Assembly (NCBI GenBank): GCA_026686845.1 | Contig: JAIVEN010000010.1 | Span: forward strand, 25,828,001 to 25,892,000 | Origin: Adenanthera pavonina | Lineage: Eukaryota; Streptophyta; Magnoliopsida; Fabales; Fabaceae | Reading direction: 5' to 3' | Length of the DNA stretch: 64,000 nt | In this document: in pieces, positions 46,788 through 59,539 of the stretch | How positions within the stretch are numbered: position 1 is the stretch's first letter | How the letters are laid out: every line of letters starts with the position of its first letter | Notes under the pieces: model-generated | Told to the model about the DNA's origin: nothing | What the model saw: only the letters and a program-made list of their open reading frames with translations | Database searches by the model: none | Translations under genes and position numbers: made by a program

Positions 46788-49290
46788 ATGTCGTCGAGTA
46801 ATTCTGCTAATCTATCATTGCGATCTGTCCTTGAGAAGGACAAATTCAATGGGACCAACTTTCTTGACTGGTTTATGAACTTGAGAATTGTTCTCAAGCA
46901 GGAAAGAAAGTCATATGTCCTAGATGAATCCATTCCTGAGGAGCCTGCAGCCAATGCTCAAAGAGCCAAAAGGATGCCTATAATAAGCTTCTTAATGACT
47001 TTGTGGATGTTGGATGCCTAATGTTAGAAATTATGATCCTAAAACTTCAGAGAGATTTGGAACATATGGAGGCTTATGAGATAATTAGGCATCTCAAGGA
47101 AATGTTCCAACAACAGGCAAGGCAAGAAAGGTTTGAAAATGTTAGTTTGGCTGACTTCCCAAGAGGGGGGTGAATTGGAAAAATTAAAAATTTTCTGCAC
47201 AAAGTCAAAACAATGAAGAAAGCAAGGTATGACAGAAAAACAGAGTATAAAGCAGTAAGATGAAAAAGAAGTGATCGAGAGAAGAAAAACTCTGATATTT
47301 ATCCTGGTTTGGTCTCTCCTCTTGACCTACGTCCAGTCCCCAAGATACCACTTGAGATTTTCACTATACAACAAGATTTCAACAGGCTTCTTGCAAATGC
47401 CACAATACAATGTCAGTGCTCGGTTTTCTAGAGCTCACTTAATCACTTTCTGCACTTTCACAAAGTGCTTTACATTCCCTTGTGATATCTCTTCACAAGA
47501 AAATCTATCTTCCAGATGAAGATTAGATTGGTTACAAAGATGAAACTCCCTTGAGAAGAGTGAATATGAAAATTGAAGTACAAGTATTGAAGTAAGAGGG
47601 TAAAAGTCTTTGAGTAGAAGATTTGGCAGAATTTCAGTATATACAAAGTTTAATTCGTTACCCATAACTTCAAATGATGTTATATTTATAGATTTAGGTC
47701 TCAAATGTCCGTTAGAGACAAAATCTATCCGTTGGAGAAGTTATCCAACGGTTACTCTGAAAAACTATCTGTTAACCAACTGCATTTAATGTTTCTGACA
47801 TACTGAAATTCAAATTTCGGTTGGTCAACAAATGAATTTTGAAGGAACCGAAGGTTAAAGCTTCCAATGTTGAAATACTGAAGTTCGTCTGTTCATGAAG
47901 TGAAATTCAAATTTTGAAAGTTGGAAAATGTCTCCATGTTGTGACTTACGAATTTTCAGGAAGAAAGTTTTTCTGTTAAGTGTGAACAATGTTTTCAAAT
48001 TGCTACAGTGTCTTCAAAATTTGAATTTTGGAACCCCAAAATTCGTCTGTCCACAGGCTCAAAAGGCACAGTAGTTCATTTCCTTCGAAATTTGAATTTT
48101 CAAAGAGTGAAGTTCGTCTATCAGAGAGACCTCTTTTCAGACTTACTTCAACATTCGAATTTGTAAACACTGTCCTTCGTATGTCATCATGTCATTTCAA
48201 CAGACTCACAACTTTAGCTTCTGAAATTTGAATTTCCATGTTCAAAGTTTGTCTGTCAGTGACCAATTTTTGAAACTCAATATAGTTTTGATTTCAGATG
48301 AACTTTGTCATTGTTTCAGATGGATTTCTTGATTTTCATAACTTGTATTTTTTCTGAAATTCAAATTTTCAAAACTCAAAGTTCGTCTGTTACTCAACAT
48401 CTTCTTTCAGATACTTATGAAAATTCGAATTTTGGAAAATCAAAATTCGTCTGTCAGAGAGACATCTCTTTAGACTTATTCAGTTTTAACTTGAAATTCG
48501 AATTTCCAAAGCCAAAGTTCAAATTTCCAATATGACAGTTCATTGTAAACTTTTCAAACCTTGTCTGTTGGTGGGTATTTTTCAAATATTTCATGTTTTA
48601 ACATAAAATCAAGTTTTTAAAACATCTTTTCATCAAATCAAAGTCTTTTACCCATACTTAAACATAATTAAACATCCTACAACAAACTTTGCACAGATGT
48701 CTCCAGGATTTCTTCATTTAAACTCTTTGTGCACCTTTGATATCTTTTACTCCAAGCTGTTGAGAGTTGATTTGGAATATCAAAACTTATTGATTCAACA
48801 GAAAACACGAAAGCCTTACATTCCTGCAAAATGACTAAGGATACATCAGTAAGCTCTCATGTTTTGAAGATGAAAGGCTATATTGATCACCTTGAAAGGC
48901 TTGGATTTCCCATAACCCAGGAGTTAGCTATAAATTTGATTTTAAACTCCCTCTCAGAGAGTTATGACTAGTTTGTCATGAACTGCAATATGAACAACAT
49001 AGAGAAATCAATTTCTGAACTGCATATGATGTTTAAAATTACTGAGCAAAACATCAAGAAAAAACCCAACAACGTTTTAATGGTTCAAAAAGGAATAGAA
49101 ATGAAAAAGAAAGGTAAGGGAAAGGGAAAAGGCCCTGACAACAAGTTCAAGGAGCAAGACAAGCCCAAGCCCAACCCTAAACCCAAGCATACAACCAAGA
49201 AGGCAAAGCCTTCTAAGGAAGGACTCTGTTTCTTTTGCAATTAACTTGGTCATTGGAAGAGAAACTGTGAGCTCTACAAGGAAGATCTAA
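46788..49290 (+). pseudogene. Copia Gag, interrupted by a solo LTR
   Basis: It starts at ATG 46788 (MSSSNSANLSLRSVLEKDKF) with the Gag core KFNGTNFLDWFMNLRIVLKQ. The frame shifts near 47010 (KRMPIISFL). It continues to 47139 (QQQARQERFE), is cut by the solo LTR, and resumes at 48801 with HVLKMKGYIDHLERLGFPIT, then IEKSISELHMMFKITEQNIK, a Lys/Pro-rich linker and a CCHC knuckle CFFCNxLGHWKRNC at about 49228-49270, in which one position is now a stop (TAA). This is the layout of Gag in TNT1-94-like copia elements. The particle protein cannot be made. Confidence 0.9.
47140..48800 (-). repeat. Solo SIRE-type LTR in copia gag
   Basis: 1661 bp, TGTTAGTTTGGCTGAC to TTGATTCAACA, with the perfect target repeat GAAAA at 47135-47139 and 48801-48805. 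The nearest relative is the LTR at 27088-28719. Motif array and TATA region are present. Confidence 0.95.
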
Positions 49291-50363
49291 AACAAAAGAA
49301 AAATAGTACGGCTATTACTTCAGGTATTTATGTTATAAAAATTAATCTTTCTACTTCTCCAACATGGGTATTAGATATTGCATGTGAAACTCACATTTAT
49401 ACAAATATGTAGGGTCTCAAAAGGAGTAGGAAGTTGAAAAAGGGTGAAATAGACCTACAAGTCGGAAATAGAGCAAGAGTTGTTGCTTTAGCCATAGGCA
49501 CCTATGAATTAATTTTGCCCAGTGGGCTTTTGTTAATTTTGAACAATTGCTATTATGTTCGAGCTTTGAGTTAGAACATTGTTTTACTTTTTTATTTAGA
49601 TGAGGAAGGTTTTACTTTAATTATTGGGAATAAAAAATGTTCTATTTTTTTTAATGACATCTTTTATGCGGATGGAGATTTGCATGGTAGTCATTATTAT
49701 TTGAACCTTGTAGCTCCCAACAAGGAATATATCTATAACATATATGCCAAAATGATTAAGTTAAATGATTTGAATCCAAACTACCTATGGCACTAGTAGA
49801 TATGGATAACAAAGCTCATATAGGCCACACAAATGAGAAACACATTTCAAAGCTCAATCAAGATGGACTTCTCAATTCATTTGATTTTGAATCATTTGAC
49901 ACTTGCGAATCATGTTTATTGGGAAAGATAACAAAGGCACCTTTTTACTGGACATAGTAAAAGGGTCACTGACTTATTGGACCTAATACATATAGATGTA
50001 TGTGGTCCGTTAAGTACAACTGCTAGAAGTGGTCACTTGTACTTCATTACATTTATAGATGACATTAGTAGATATGGATATATCTATCTAATGAGACAAA
50101 AATTTGAATCTTTTGAAATGTTCAAAACTTTCCAAAATGAGGTATAGAATCAACTTGGCAAATCAATTAAAGCACTTTGATCTGATTGAGGTGGTGAATA
50201 TTTGAGCCAAAAATTTATTGACCATCTTAGAAATTGTGGAATTATTTCACAATTAACTCCACCAGGAACACCACAGTGGAATTGTGTTTTTGAATGGAGG
50301 AATCGAACCCTGTTAGATATGGTTCGATCTATGATGAGTCAAACAGATCTTCCACCATCCTTT
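49291..50363 (+). pseudogene. Copia protease and integrase
   Basis: The protease region has PTWVLDIACETHIYTNM, with DIA where DSG is usual. The pre-integrase part follows with several stops (KAHIGHTNEKHISK, ESCLLGK). The integrase core has DLIHIDVCGPLSTTAR, FITFIDDISRYGYIYLM, SDxGGEYLSQ (a stop replaces Arg or Gln next to the second Asp) and TPQWNCVFEWRNRTLLDMVR with the catalytic Glu. It ends at LPPSF, where the solo LTR at 50364 begins; the frame resumes at 52214 with GYTLETA-like sequence. At least eight stops are visible, so both enzymes are dead. Confidence 0.88.
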
Positions 50364-52213
50364 TATTGAATCAAGAGTTTTGATGATTTCAAAACAACAT
50401 CCAAGAGCTTGGATTGAAGATATCAAAGGAGATCAAAGTGCTTCAAGTGAAGAATTTGAAGAGTATTTGCTGCTAGATCTCTTGTAGAATCTTTTGTTTT
50501 TAGTTATGATTGGGTAAAAGATTTTGATTTGAAGAAAAGATGTTTTCAAACCTCGATTTTATGATTATTTGAAAAATACCCACAAACAGACGAAGTTTGA
50601 AAGTTTGAACCGAACTGTCATTTTGGAAATTCGAACTTCGCCTTTGGAAATTCGAATTTCGAGCTAAAACTGAATAAGTCTAAAGAGATGTCTCTCTGTC
50701 AGACAAATTTTTGATTCTCCAAAATTCAAATTTTCATCCAAGTCTGAAAGAAGCCTCTTAGTGACAGACGAACTTCACATCATCAAAATTCAAATTTCAG
50801 ATAAAATGCAGTTTGTGAAAACCAAAGAAATTCGTCTGACATAATGTTGAAGCTCATCTAAAATCAAGAAGAAACTGAGTTTGAAAAATGCTCTCTGACA
50901 GACGAACTTTGACTTTCCAACATTCGAATTTTCATATAAGTCTGAAAGGAGCTTCTTTGAAACAGACGAACTTTGAGTCTTCAAAATTCGAATTTCAGAC
51001 AAAACACAACTTATGAAAATGGAAGAAATTCGTCTGAAATAATGTTAAAGTTCATCTGAGATCAAGAATAATTTAAGTTTCAAAACTGCTTTCTGTCAGA
51101 CGAACTTTGAACATTAAAATTCGAATTTCAGAAGCTAAGTTTGTGAGTCTGTTGGAATGAAATATCGACATATGAATGACAGAGCTTTGTAACTTCGAAT
51201 GTTGAAGTTTGTCTGAAAAGAATCTCTCTGACAGACGAACTTCACTACTTCAACATTCAAATTTTGAAGAAAGTGAACTACTGTACCTCTTTGAATGTTC
51301 TACAGACAGACGAATTTTGGGCTTCCAAAATTCAAATTTTGAAGGCACTGTAGAAAATTGAAAACACTATTCACACTTAACCGAAAAACTTTTCTCTTGA
51401 AAATTCGTATGTCATATTGTGAAAATGTTTTGTAAGTTTCAAAATTCGAATTTCACTTCATGAACAGACGAACTTCGTGCTGTAATGTTGAAAGCTTTAA
51501 CTTTCGGTTCCTTCAAAATTCGTCTATTGGCCAACCAAAATTCGAATTTCAGTATGTCAGAAACATTAAATGCAGTTGGTAAACGGATAGTTTTTCAGAG
51601 TAACCGTTGGATAACTTTCTCAACGGATAGATTTTGTCTCTAACGGACATTTGAGAGCTAAAACTATAAATATAACATCATTTGAAGTTGTGGGTAATGA
51701 ATCAAACTTGTATATACCGAATTTCTGCTGAATCTTCTTCTCAAAAGCTTTTACCCTCTCAACTTCAATATCTGTACTTTAACTTCATATCTACTCTATT
51801 CAAGAGAGTTATATCTTTGTAAACAATCTACTCTTCATCTAGAAGATAGATTTACTTGTAAGGAGAAATCACAAGGGGATTGGGAAGCACATAGTGAAAG
51901 TGCTTAGAGTGTTTGAGAGAGCTCCAGAAATAGAACATACTCGTGTACTGTGGCATTAGCAAGAAGCCCGTTGAATTCTTGCTGTATAGTGGATAAATCT
52001 CAAGAGTTGTCTTGGGGACTAGACGTAGGTCAAGTGGATAGACCGAACCAGGATAAATCACTGAATCTTCTTCTCCTTATCTTTACTTTTTAGCTTGCTC
52101 TGTTTTATACGTTGCTTCCCTTACACTGTGCTATCTTCACCCATTTCATTTTGTGCAAAGAAATTTCAATCTTCCCAATTCACCCCCCTCTTGGGTAGTC
52201 AGCCTTGCTTACA
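50364..52213 (+). repeat. Solo SIRE-type LTR in copia integrase, plus orientation
   Basis: 1850 bp. The target repeat CCTTT is perfect (50359-50363 and 52214-52218). The first bases are TA instead of TG. It belongs to the 1.86-kb subfamily and ends GCTTACA. Motifs such as CAGACGAA and AAATTCGAATTT are well preserved. Confidence 0.95.
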
Positions 52214-54221
52214 CCTTTTTGGGGCTATACATTAGAAACAGCTATGTTCACACTAAACCATGTTCCATCTAAGTTGGTTGAAAAGACCCCATATGAGATA
52301 TGGACCGGAAAGAAGTCCAGTTTGTCTTTTCTAAAGATTTGAGGATGCGAGGCATATATTAAGCAACAAGCCTAAGATAAGTTAGCACTTATATCTATAA
52401 AATGCCCTTTTGTGGGATATCCCAAGGAAACTAAGGGATACTACTTCTATAATCCCACTGAGAATAAAACGTTTATTGCTCAGAATGGTATCTTTCTAGA
52501 AAAAGAGTTTGTCTCTAAAAGAATTAGTGGGTGTAAGATAAATCTCGAAGAAGTTTGAGACCCACAAAATCACATTAAGCTAAAGATAGAAGAACGAGAA
52601 GACTCACAACAAGTTGATGAGCCTACTCAAGTAACACAACGCCCAGGAAGGTGTGATAGAGCATGACATCAGCTTCAAAGATATGGATTTCTTTTAACTA
52701 ATAGTCCTGATGTGTTGCTCTTGGATCAAGAAGAGCCAACCACCTATCAAGAGGCCATAATGGGATTTGACTCTGAAAAATGGCTGCATGCCATGAAGTC
52801 TGAGATGCAATCCATGTATGACAATCAAGTATGGACCTTGATTGACCTACTTGAAGGTATAAAAATCATTGGGTGTAAATGGGATTTTAAGAAGAAAACC
52901 GACATGGATGTCCAAGTGCATACCTTCAAAGCACAATTGGTTGCAAAAGGATTCAAGCAAACTCATGGTATAAACTATGATGAAACCTTTTCACCAGTCA
53001 CCATGATTAAGTTAGTCAGGATCCTTCTTGCCATTGTAGCATACTATGATTATGAGATTTGGCAGATAGATGTCAAAATAGCATTCCTTATTGGAAAGCT
53101 GCTTGAGGATGTGTACATGACACAACCTGAGGGTTTTGTACGTCCAGAAGATTATGTAAAGGTTTGTAAGCTTCAGAGATCCATTTATGGATTGAAGCAT
53201 CTCGTAGTTGGAATCAACATTTTGATGAAGTAGCCAAAGAGTTTGCATTTATCGAAAATGTTGATGAACCTTGTGTTTACAAGAAGGTTAGTGGGAGCAC
53301 AATTATATTTCTAGTGCTTTATGTTGATGACATCCTACTCATTGGGAATGACATTCCTACCTTGCAGAATGTCAAGACTTGGTTAGGAAAGTGTTTCTCA
53401 ATGAAGGACTTAAGAGAAGCCACCTATGTTCGAGGTATTAGGATCTATAGGGATAGAACTAAGAGTCTAATTAGCCAAAGTTAGTGCACTTATATAGACA
53501 AAGTATTGCATAGGTTTAGTATGCAAGACTCAAAGAGGGGTTACATACCTATGTCTTATGGCATCAATCTCAGCAAAGCTCAGTGTCCTTGTTCACAAGA
53601 TGAGCGAGAATGCACGAGTAAGATTCCATATGCTTCGGCAATTGGATCTATTATGTATGCCATGTTGTGCACTCGACCGGATGTCTCATATGCCTTGAGC
53701 ATGACTAGTAGATATCAGTCAGATCCAGGTGAGAATCACTGGACTGCTGTCAAGAATATTCTGAAGTTCTTAAAATTGACTAAGGATGTATTCTTGGTGT
53801 ATGGAGGACTTGAAGACAAGCTTGTTATAAATGGTTACACAGATGCAAGTTTCCAATCTGACAAAGATGATTCTAGATCGCAATCAGGATTCCTATTCTA
53901 TTTGAATGGTGGAGCAGTTAGTTGGAAGAGTTCAAAGCAAAGCACTATAGCTAATTCTACAACAGAATATGAGTACCTAACAGCATTAGATGCAGCTAAG
54001 GAAGCTATTTCGATTAAGAAATTCATCATTGAGCTTGGAGTGGTGCCTACCATCTCAAATCTGATAGATCTATTTTGTGACAACAATGGCACAATAGCAC
54101 AGGCTAAAGAGCCTAGGTCACATCAAATATCCAAACACATGCTCAGGCGATATCATCTCATTAGAAAAATTATTGATAGGGGTGATATAAAGATATGCAA
54201 AATACCAACTGATGATAATGT
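52214..54221 (+). pseudogene. Copia integrase end, reverse transcriptase and RNase H
   Basis: First the integrase tail (HVPSKLVEKTPYEIWTGKK, CPFVGYPKETKGYYFYNP). Reverse transcriptase begins at about 52730: EAIMGFDSEKWLHAMKSEM, GCKWDFKKKTDMDVQ, ETFSPVTMIKLVRILLAIV, IWQIDVKIAFL (usually DVKTAFLNG). A frameshift lies near 53195, and YVDDILLIGND follows near 53320. RNase H starts about 53640 with RPDVSYALSMTSRYQSDPGE, YTDASFQSDKDDSRSQSG and IANSTTEYEYLTALDAAKEA, and the part ends at TDDN, cut by the next solo LTR. Several stops are present, so it is dead. Confidence 0.9.
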
Positions 54222-55818
54222 TGTTAGATATACTGGCTTCCCAAGAGGGGGTGAATTGGGAAAATTAAAATTTTATGCAAAATGTCAATAAAGTGAAGAA
54301 AGCAAATGTGACAGTAAAATAGAGTATAAGTGAATGACAAGTAAAAGTAGTAATAGAGAAGGCAAGACACAGATGTTTATCCTGGTTCGATCTCTCAATC
54401 TTGACCTACGTCCAGTCCTCAAGCCACCACTTGAGATTTTTCACTATCTTGCAAGAATTCAGTAGCCTTCTTGCAAATGCCACAGTACAGCTATGATGCT
54501 CTATTTTTTTGAGCTTACACTTTCTCTCTTTGCACTCTAGCTAAGTGCTTCCCCAATCCCTTGTGATATCCCCTTATAAGAAAATCTTTTTTCCAGATGA
54601 AGATAAGATTGTTTACAATGAATAAACTCACTTAATCAGAGTATATACGAAAGTTGGAGTACAAAGAATGAAGTATGTGAGAGTAAGAGACCTTGAGTTG
54701 ATGATTTGACAGAGTTTCAGTATATACAAAGTTAAAATCATTACCCACAACTTTAAATGATGTTATATTTATAGATTTAGGTCTTAACTATACGTTAGAG
54801 ACAAAATCTATCCGTTGGAGAAGTTACCCAACAATTACACTGAAAAACTATCAATTCACCAGCTACATTTAATGCTTCTAACATTCAAAGTTCAAATTTT
54901 GGTTAGTTAATAAGCAAATTTCACGGAAAACGAAAGCTAAAGACTTTAACATTCAACATTCGAAGTTTGTCTGTCATGAAGTAAAGTTCAAATTTTAATC
55001 TTTAAAAGATGTTTCTATGTTGTAACATACGAATTTTCAAGTTAAAAGTTCTTCTGGAAAGTATGAACAGTTGTTCTATTTTACTACAATACCTTTGAAA
55101 TTCAAAATTTTGGTACCCAAAATTCGTCTGTTAGTGGGTAGTTTAATAAGGCACAATAATTCATCTATTTGAAATTCAAATTTTCAAAATGTAAAGTTTG
55201 TCTGTCAAAGAGGCCTCTTTTCAGACTTACTTCAAAGTTTGAATTTCTTAATACTATCATTCATATGTCAACATATCATCATAACAGACTCACAGCTTTG
55301 TTTCTAAAATTTGAATTTTCATATTCAAAGTTCATCTATCAGTGAGCCATTTTGATGCTCTTTCTAAACTCAGTTTTCAGATGAACTTTGACATATTCTA
55401 AGATGATTTTTTCATTTTTCATAAGTTGTATTTTGTCTGAAATTCGAATTTTCAAAAGCCAAAGTTCGTTTGTCAGAGAAGGCTCTTTTCAAACTTGTTC
55501 ATTTTCAATACGAAATTCAAATTTCCAAAGTCAAAGTTTGAATTTTCAAAACAGCATATCAGTATACACGTTTCAAACTTCATCTGTTAGTGGGTGTTTT
55601 TCAAATATTTCATGGATTAACATTGAATCATAGTTTTAAAATATCTTTTTGCCAATTCAAAGTCTTTTACTCAATTTAGACATAGCTATAGATTCTACAT
55701 CTATTCTTGTGCTAGTTTTTCCTGAATTTCTCCACTTGACATCATTTGTGCACCTTTGATATCTTCTTTCCAAGCTCTAGAAAGTTGGTTTGGAATCATC
55801 AAAATATTTGATTCAACA
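54222..55818 (-). repeat. Solo SIRE-type LTR in copia RNase H
   Basis: 1597 bp, subfamily D/G, TGTTAGATATACTGGC to TTGATTCAACA. Target repeat AATGT (54217-54221) and AATTT (55819-55823), one mismatch. It is nearly the same as 14171-15828 over the first 200 bp. Confidence 0.92.
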
Positions 55819-55914
55819 AATTTTGCTGATCCTCTTACTAAGCTACTTGCACAGATAAAGCATGAGTGTCATGTTAGGTCAATGGGTATTAGAAACATCA
55901 ACGATTGGGCCTAG
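55819..55914 (+). pseudogene. Copia RNase H end
   Basis: NFADPLTKLLAQIKHECHVR, then MGIRNINDWA and stop TAG at 55912-55914. It continues TDDN at 54221, so the frame is joined across the solo LTR. ADPLTK is the usual final motif of copia RNase H. The polypurine tract (about 55915-55927, AAGTGGCAG) follows and is weak. Confidence 0.88.
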
Positions 55915-55927
55915 TCCAAGTGGCAGT

Positions 55928-57591
55928 TGTTAGAGATTGTGCCATAGGCCAATCATTGTATTATCAATATTGTGTTTCATTATAAAAAAAGGATGGTTTT
56001 TTTTTCTTACATTGTTATATTGTTTTCATGTTTTACTTTATAATATTATCCTTGGATAAATTATTTTATCCTAAATATCCCTAGTCAATCATCTTTGTGG
56101 GAACAATGATGAATTAAGACTAGTATGATTTTGATTGATAATTATGTATGAAGATTCAAATCAAAATCATAAGCTCCTGTTAGAAAATAGGCGTTGGATT
56201 GACCCGTCATGAGATAGCTTCATGGATCAAGTCATAAGCATATATCATATATAACCGTGTCACTAAGTCCTTAGACTTGAGATCACCATGACTTCCTACA
56301 TAGGGAACACTATACTTTGGTATAGTCAAAAGTCACCTTTAATCGGGAGATCATAAAGGCTATAATCGAGCATAGTAGAACTCGTGTGGATGAAGATGAA
56401 TGGTCAAGACGAAATTTGTCCCTCTAATTAATGGAGAGATATATTTGGGCCTAATCATGAGTGAGACTAAGAAAATGCATGGCTATGCTCAAATGGAAGA
56501 GTTTTTATTCGTTTTGTCAGTCTATTCGGAGATCGAGAAAGTAATGATCGAGTAACATGAGGATGACGTTTCCATGCCTCATACTTGACCCACATATTAT
56601 AAGACAAAAGGGATGTAATTAGGTTATATGATAGGTTGTATCTGACCACTGATCTCATATGATTTGGATAATCACAATATCTTGCTAGAGGTCACTTGTG
56701 ACTTGTGGGTCCAATAGTGTTATTAGCCCACTACTAACATCATATGGACCTACAAGGTTACACACAAAAATGGACTAACTCGAGCTAAAATGTCAAGATT
56801 CATTGAATCTAAACTGTGTCTAGATTCAATGAATTTAATGTTCAATTTAGGTGAAAGAATTATATATATTTTACATATATATTAAAATTTGAAATATATA
56901 TATTTGTTTGATATATTATATATTTGATATATATATTTCGAAATATATATATTGTTCAAATTAATTTAAATTAATTAGTTTTAAATTTAATTCTATATAA
57001 TAAATTTAAATTGAAACAAATGTCAAAATCTAAATTTGATTTATATGATAAATTTAATCTAGATTTGATTCTGAATATATATTAGATAGTTAGTTTAAAT
57101 TTAATCTATTAGGTAGATATGAATTCAAACTAATATATTTAATTAATATTTAATTTAGTTTAAATTATTGATTTAAATTAAATAAATATTGAATCCTATT
57201 TATATATTGATATAGACTAGGATACAGAATTATGAGAATTTGAATTACCCTAAAGAGAGAACGGCCGTACACTCAAAAAGAAAATTGTATGGATGAAAAG
57301 CGAAGGCATACGGACTGGCACGGAATCATATGGACCATATGGAATTGTACGGACATCACAACCAGAGGTGCTAGCATGCTGTTCGAGTTGAACTCACTGA
57401 TCATGTGGATACCGGTAGAGGGAGCTGACTAATCACATTAGTTCCTAGGGTCCAATGAAACGAAAAAGAATACCAAGGGACACACTAGAGGTAAATTTTT
57501 TTTCTATATCTCAATCTAAACAATGTTGACGAATTCATGGGAAGGAATTTCTTATAGTTTTTCCGCAGCATGTATAGTGACATTCACAACA
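55928..57591 (+). repeat. Copia 3' LTR
   Basis: 1664 bp, TGTTAGAGATTGTGCC to ATTCACAACA. It is complete. The five bases to its right, TATGT, are the expected target duplication, but the left copy is lost with the 5' LTR end. The next bases match a minus-strand gypsy LTR. Confidence 0.9.
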
Positions 57592-59139
57592 TATGTTACC
57601 TTAGTAATTTGAGATCCAAACTTTGCCTCTTGTCTTCTATTTTTCTTTTTTTCTTGCACGTTTTCTTTCTCTTCTTTTCTAATTCAAAAACTTTGTCTCC
57701 CTCCCTTATTCTGCTCGTGAAAAATAACCAAAGAAAGGGATGGGAATAAGTCATCAACTTGCAACATCAGCTTAGCATTTTTTTTAAAAATACTTCTTAG
57801 AGTAATCTTTGAAATTAATACAATAATTGTTTTCCTTCACATGGCTAGCTGCATCACGTCACTTTTGAGAGGAAAGAGGGGAATTACTTCACTTAATGAC
57901 TTGGCTAAACATGGTTGACTCAAATTAATCCAAATTAGCTTAACTATGGTCACTTTTACACTTACTTTATTTAAAGCATTTTAACAAATTCCCTTTGAGT
58001 CCCAAGCTGGTTTTCAGACGTGCTCCATCCTTATTTCTGACCAAAAATTGCTTTAATAATTTTTGTGGGCCAATATACCCTTTAAGGATTAAATTTACCT
58101 GTACCGATTAAATACTTTTACCACAATTAGCATTATATTAATACAGAATTACCCAAGGATATCTTTTTGACTAAAATCATTATCTTGATCTAAAATATAT
58201 TTTAGTAAGGTCCAATCATTGTCCTTGAATCTGTACTGTCTTTTCCTGTAATCTAAAATAACATTTATCGGGTAAAATATTAATATTAAGCACTAATTAT
58301 CCAATAAATATTATTTTGATCTTAACAAATTCCTTTCTATATTCCATTGGCCTAGGCTCATCAATAGCTTCATTTTGATTATAAATTTTCATATTTCCAA
58401 AAATACCCTTGACCTAGGTCAATTTATAATTTTTAAAACTTTTGGGTCATTAACTGTAATTTTCTCCAAACCTCTTTTTCATTTCCCCTTCACGTGAAAT
58501 TCTTCCTTTAGGGACTAACTTGCAAGCATTCTTAATCCTTAGGGCTAAAATATAATTTTTTATTTTTTTATTTCACCTAGAAAAATAATTTCTTTACTCC
58601 TCATCATGCTTAACAGTGTCTCTTCATTTTTCCTAGTTACTTATGCATTTTATGATATTAACATTCTTTCCTTAGAAATTAAATGCAACATTCATATTTT
58701 ACTTCTAATATGGGAAATAACCATTTTGCCCTTAAGCCGGATCAAAAACATATTTTTCTATTCTTTCAGGTACTTTCTTGTAATTTTACCCAAAGATCAA
58801 TTTTTTATTTTTTTACTCACTATTCACACTAACTTTCAAATTGGTCTATTTCTCAACCTAGATCTCCCGGCTATGCAATACTTATACTGTTGCGCTAAGC
58901 TTGGAACGAACTTCCATTCAAGTGGTATATTGCATATTTTCTGGGATAAGTTTTGAAATTAATTTCTGCTAAGGACCTTTTAAAAAATTAATTCTAATTA
59001 AGAATCAAACATAACTTATCCTAAAAGTTAGATGATAAATTAATTCTTTTTAAAGTCCGAGTATATCACATTTTCGTCTTGCTTTATTTCCTACCTTTTC
59101 ATGTATTTTATTACATTCCTTAAAAATAGGGATATTACA
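57592..59139 (-). repeat. Gypsy 5' LTR, 5' part
   Basis: Reverse complement of about the first 1.4 kb of the 59540-62875 LTR; it begins TGTAATATCCC at 59139. The outer end near 57592 aligns with about 60930 in that LTR, the point where copia inserted. Compared with that LTR about 1.2 kb is lost between this piece and 43494-44225. Confidence 0.82.
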
Positions 59140-59539
59140 AGAAAAGAGGGAGGAAGAGCAAAAAATCTAGAGAGAAAAGGGAGAGTTTGAAGTAAAAGTT
59201 ACAAAGCTCAAGTTATTAGGTAAGCTTCTGTGGTCTCCATCTTATATTTCTTTCTACTTAGAGATTGTTCCATGAGGTTTTTGCTCTCCTTTTCCTCCCT
59301 AAGATTTTGGTTATGGAGGATTTTAGTGAGAGAAAATGGAGTTTTCAATAAATAAACCATGGAAAAGAGTGAAAAGGCTTCAAGAGGCATGAAAACACAA
59401 GTTGTAGCAAGATTTATAGAGTAAATATTTTTCCACCATTTTTTCCCCATTTTCAGTCAGACTTAGGGTTAGGATAGGAATGAAATAGCAAAATTTTAAC
59501 TCCAAAAATGGATTCCTTGGGTACAAATTAGGTAAGAAT
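59140..59539 (+). repeat. Gypsy LTR, plus strand, left fragment
   Basis: It matches the middle part of the 19805-22323 LTR (GAGAGAAAGTG region to GGGTTCAAAATAGG-like text). It continues at 62876 (GGAACAAGTATGTTGTAC) after the nested LTR. Its own first ~900 bp are missing, replaced by the minus-strand LTR at 59139. Confidence 0.75.

Larger units (their letters stand above)
44226..57591 (+). mobile_element. Ty1-copia element with three solo LTRs nested in it
   Basis: Plus-strand element with a truncated 5' LTR, primer site, gag, pol in copia order and a full 3' LTR (55928-57591). It inserted in a minus-strand gypsy LTR, whose two parts flank it. Removing the solo LTRs at 47140, 50364 and 54222 leaves an element of about 8.3 kb. 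Stops and a frameshift in pol and the deleted 5' LTR end make it inactive. It is a different lineage from the SIRE-type elements: no second ORF, and a tyrosine-YVDD RT close to TNT1-94-like proteins. Confidence 0.92.

Noticed and set aside
55928..57591. Copia 3' LTR as another SIRE-type LTR, because it also starts TGTTAG
   Set aside because: It lacks the GAGGGGGGTGAATTGG phrase and the motif array, and it pairs with 44226-45533.
58606..58956. 116-codon frame at 58606-58956
   Set aside because: It lies inside a minus-strand gypsy LTR arm and has no recognised motif; the inverted copy at 59540-60190 does not keep it.
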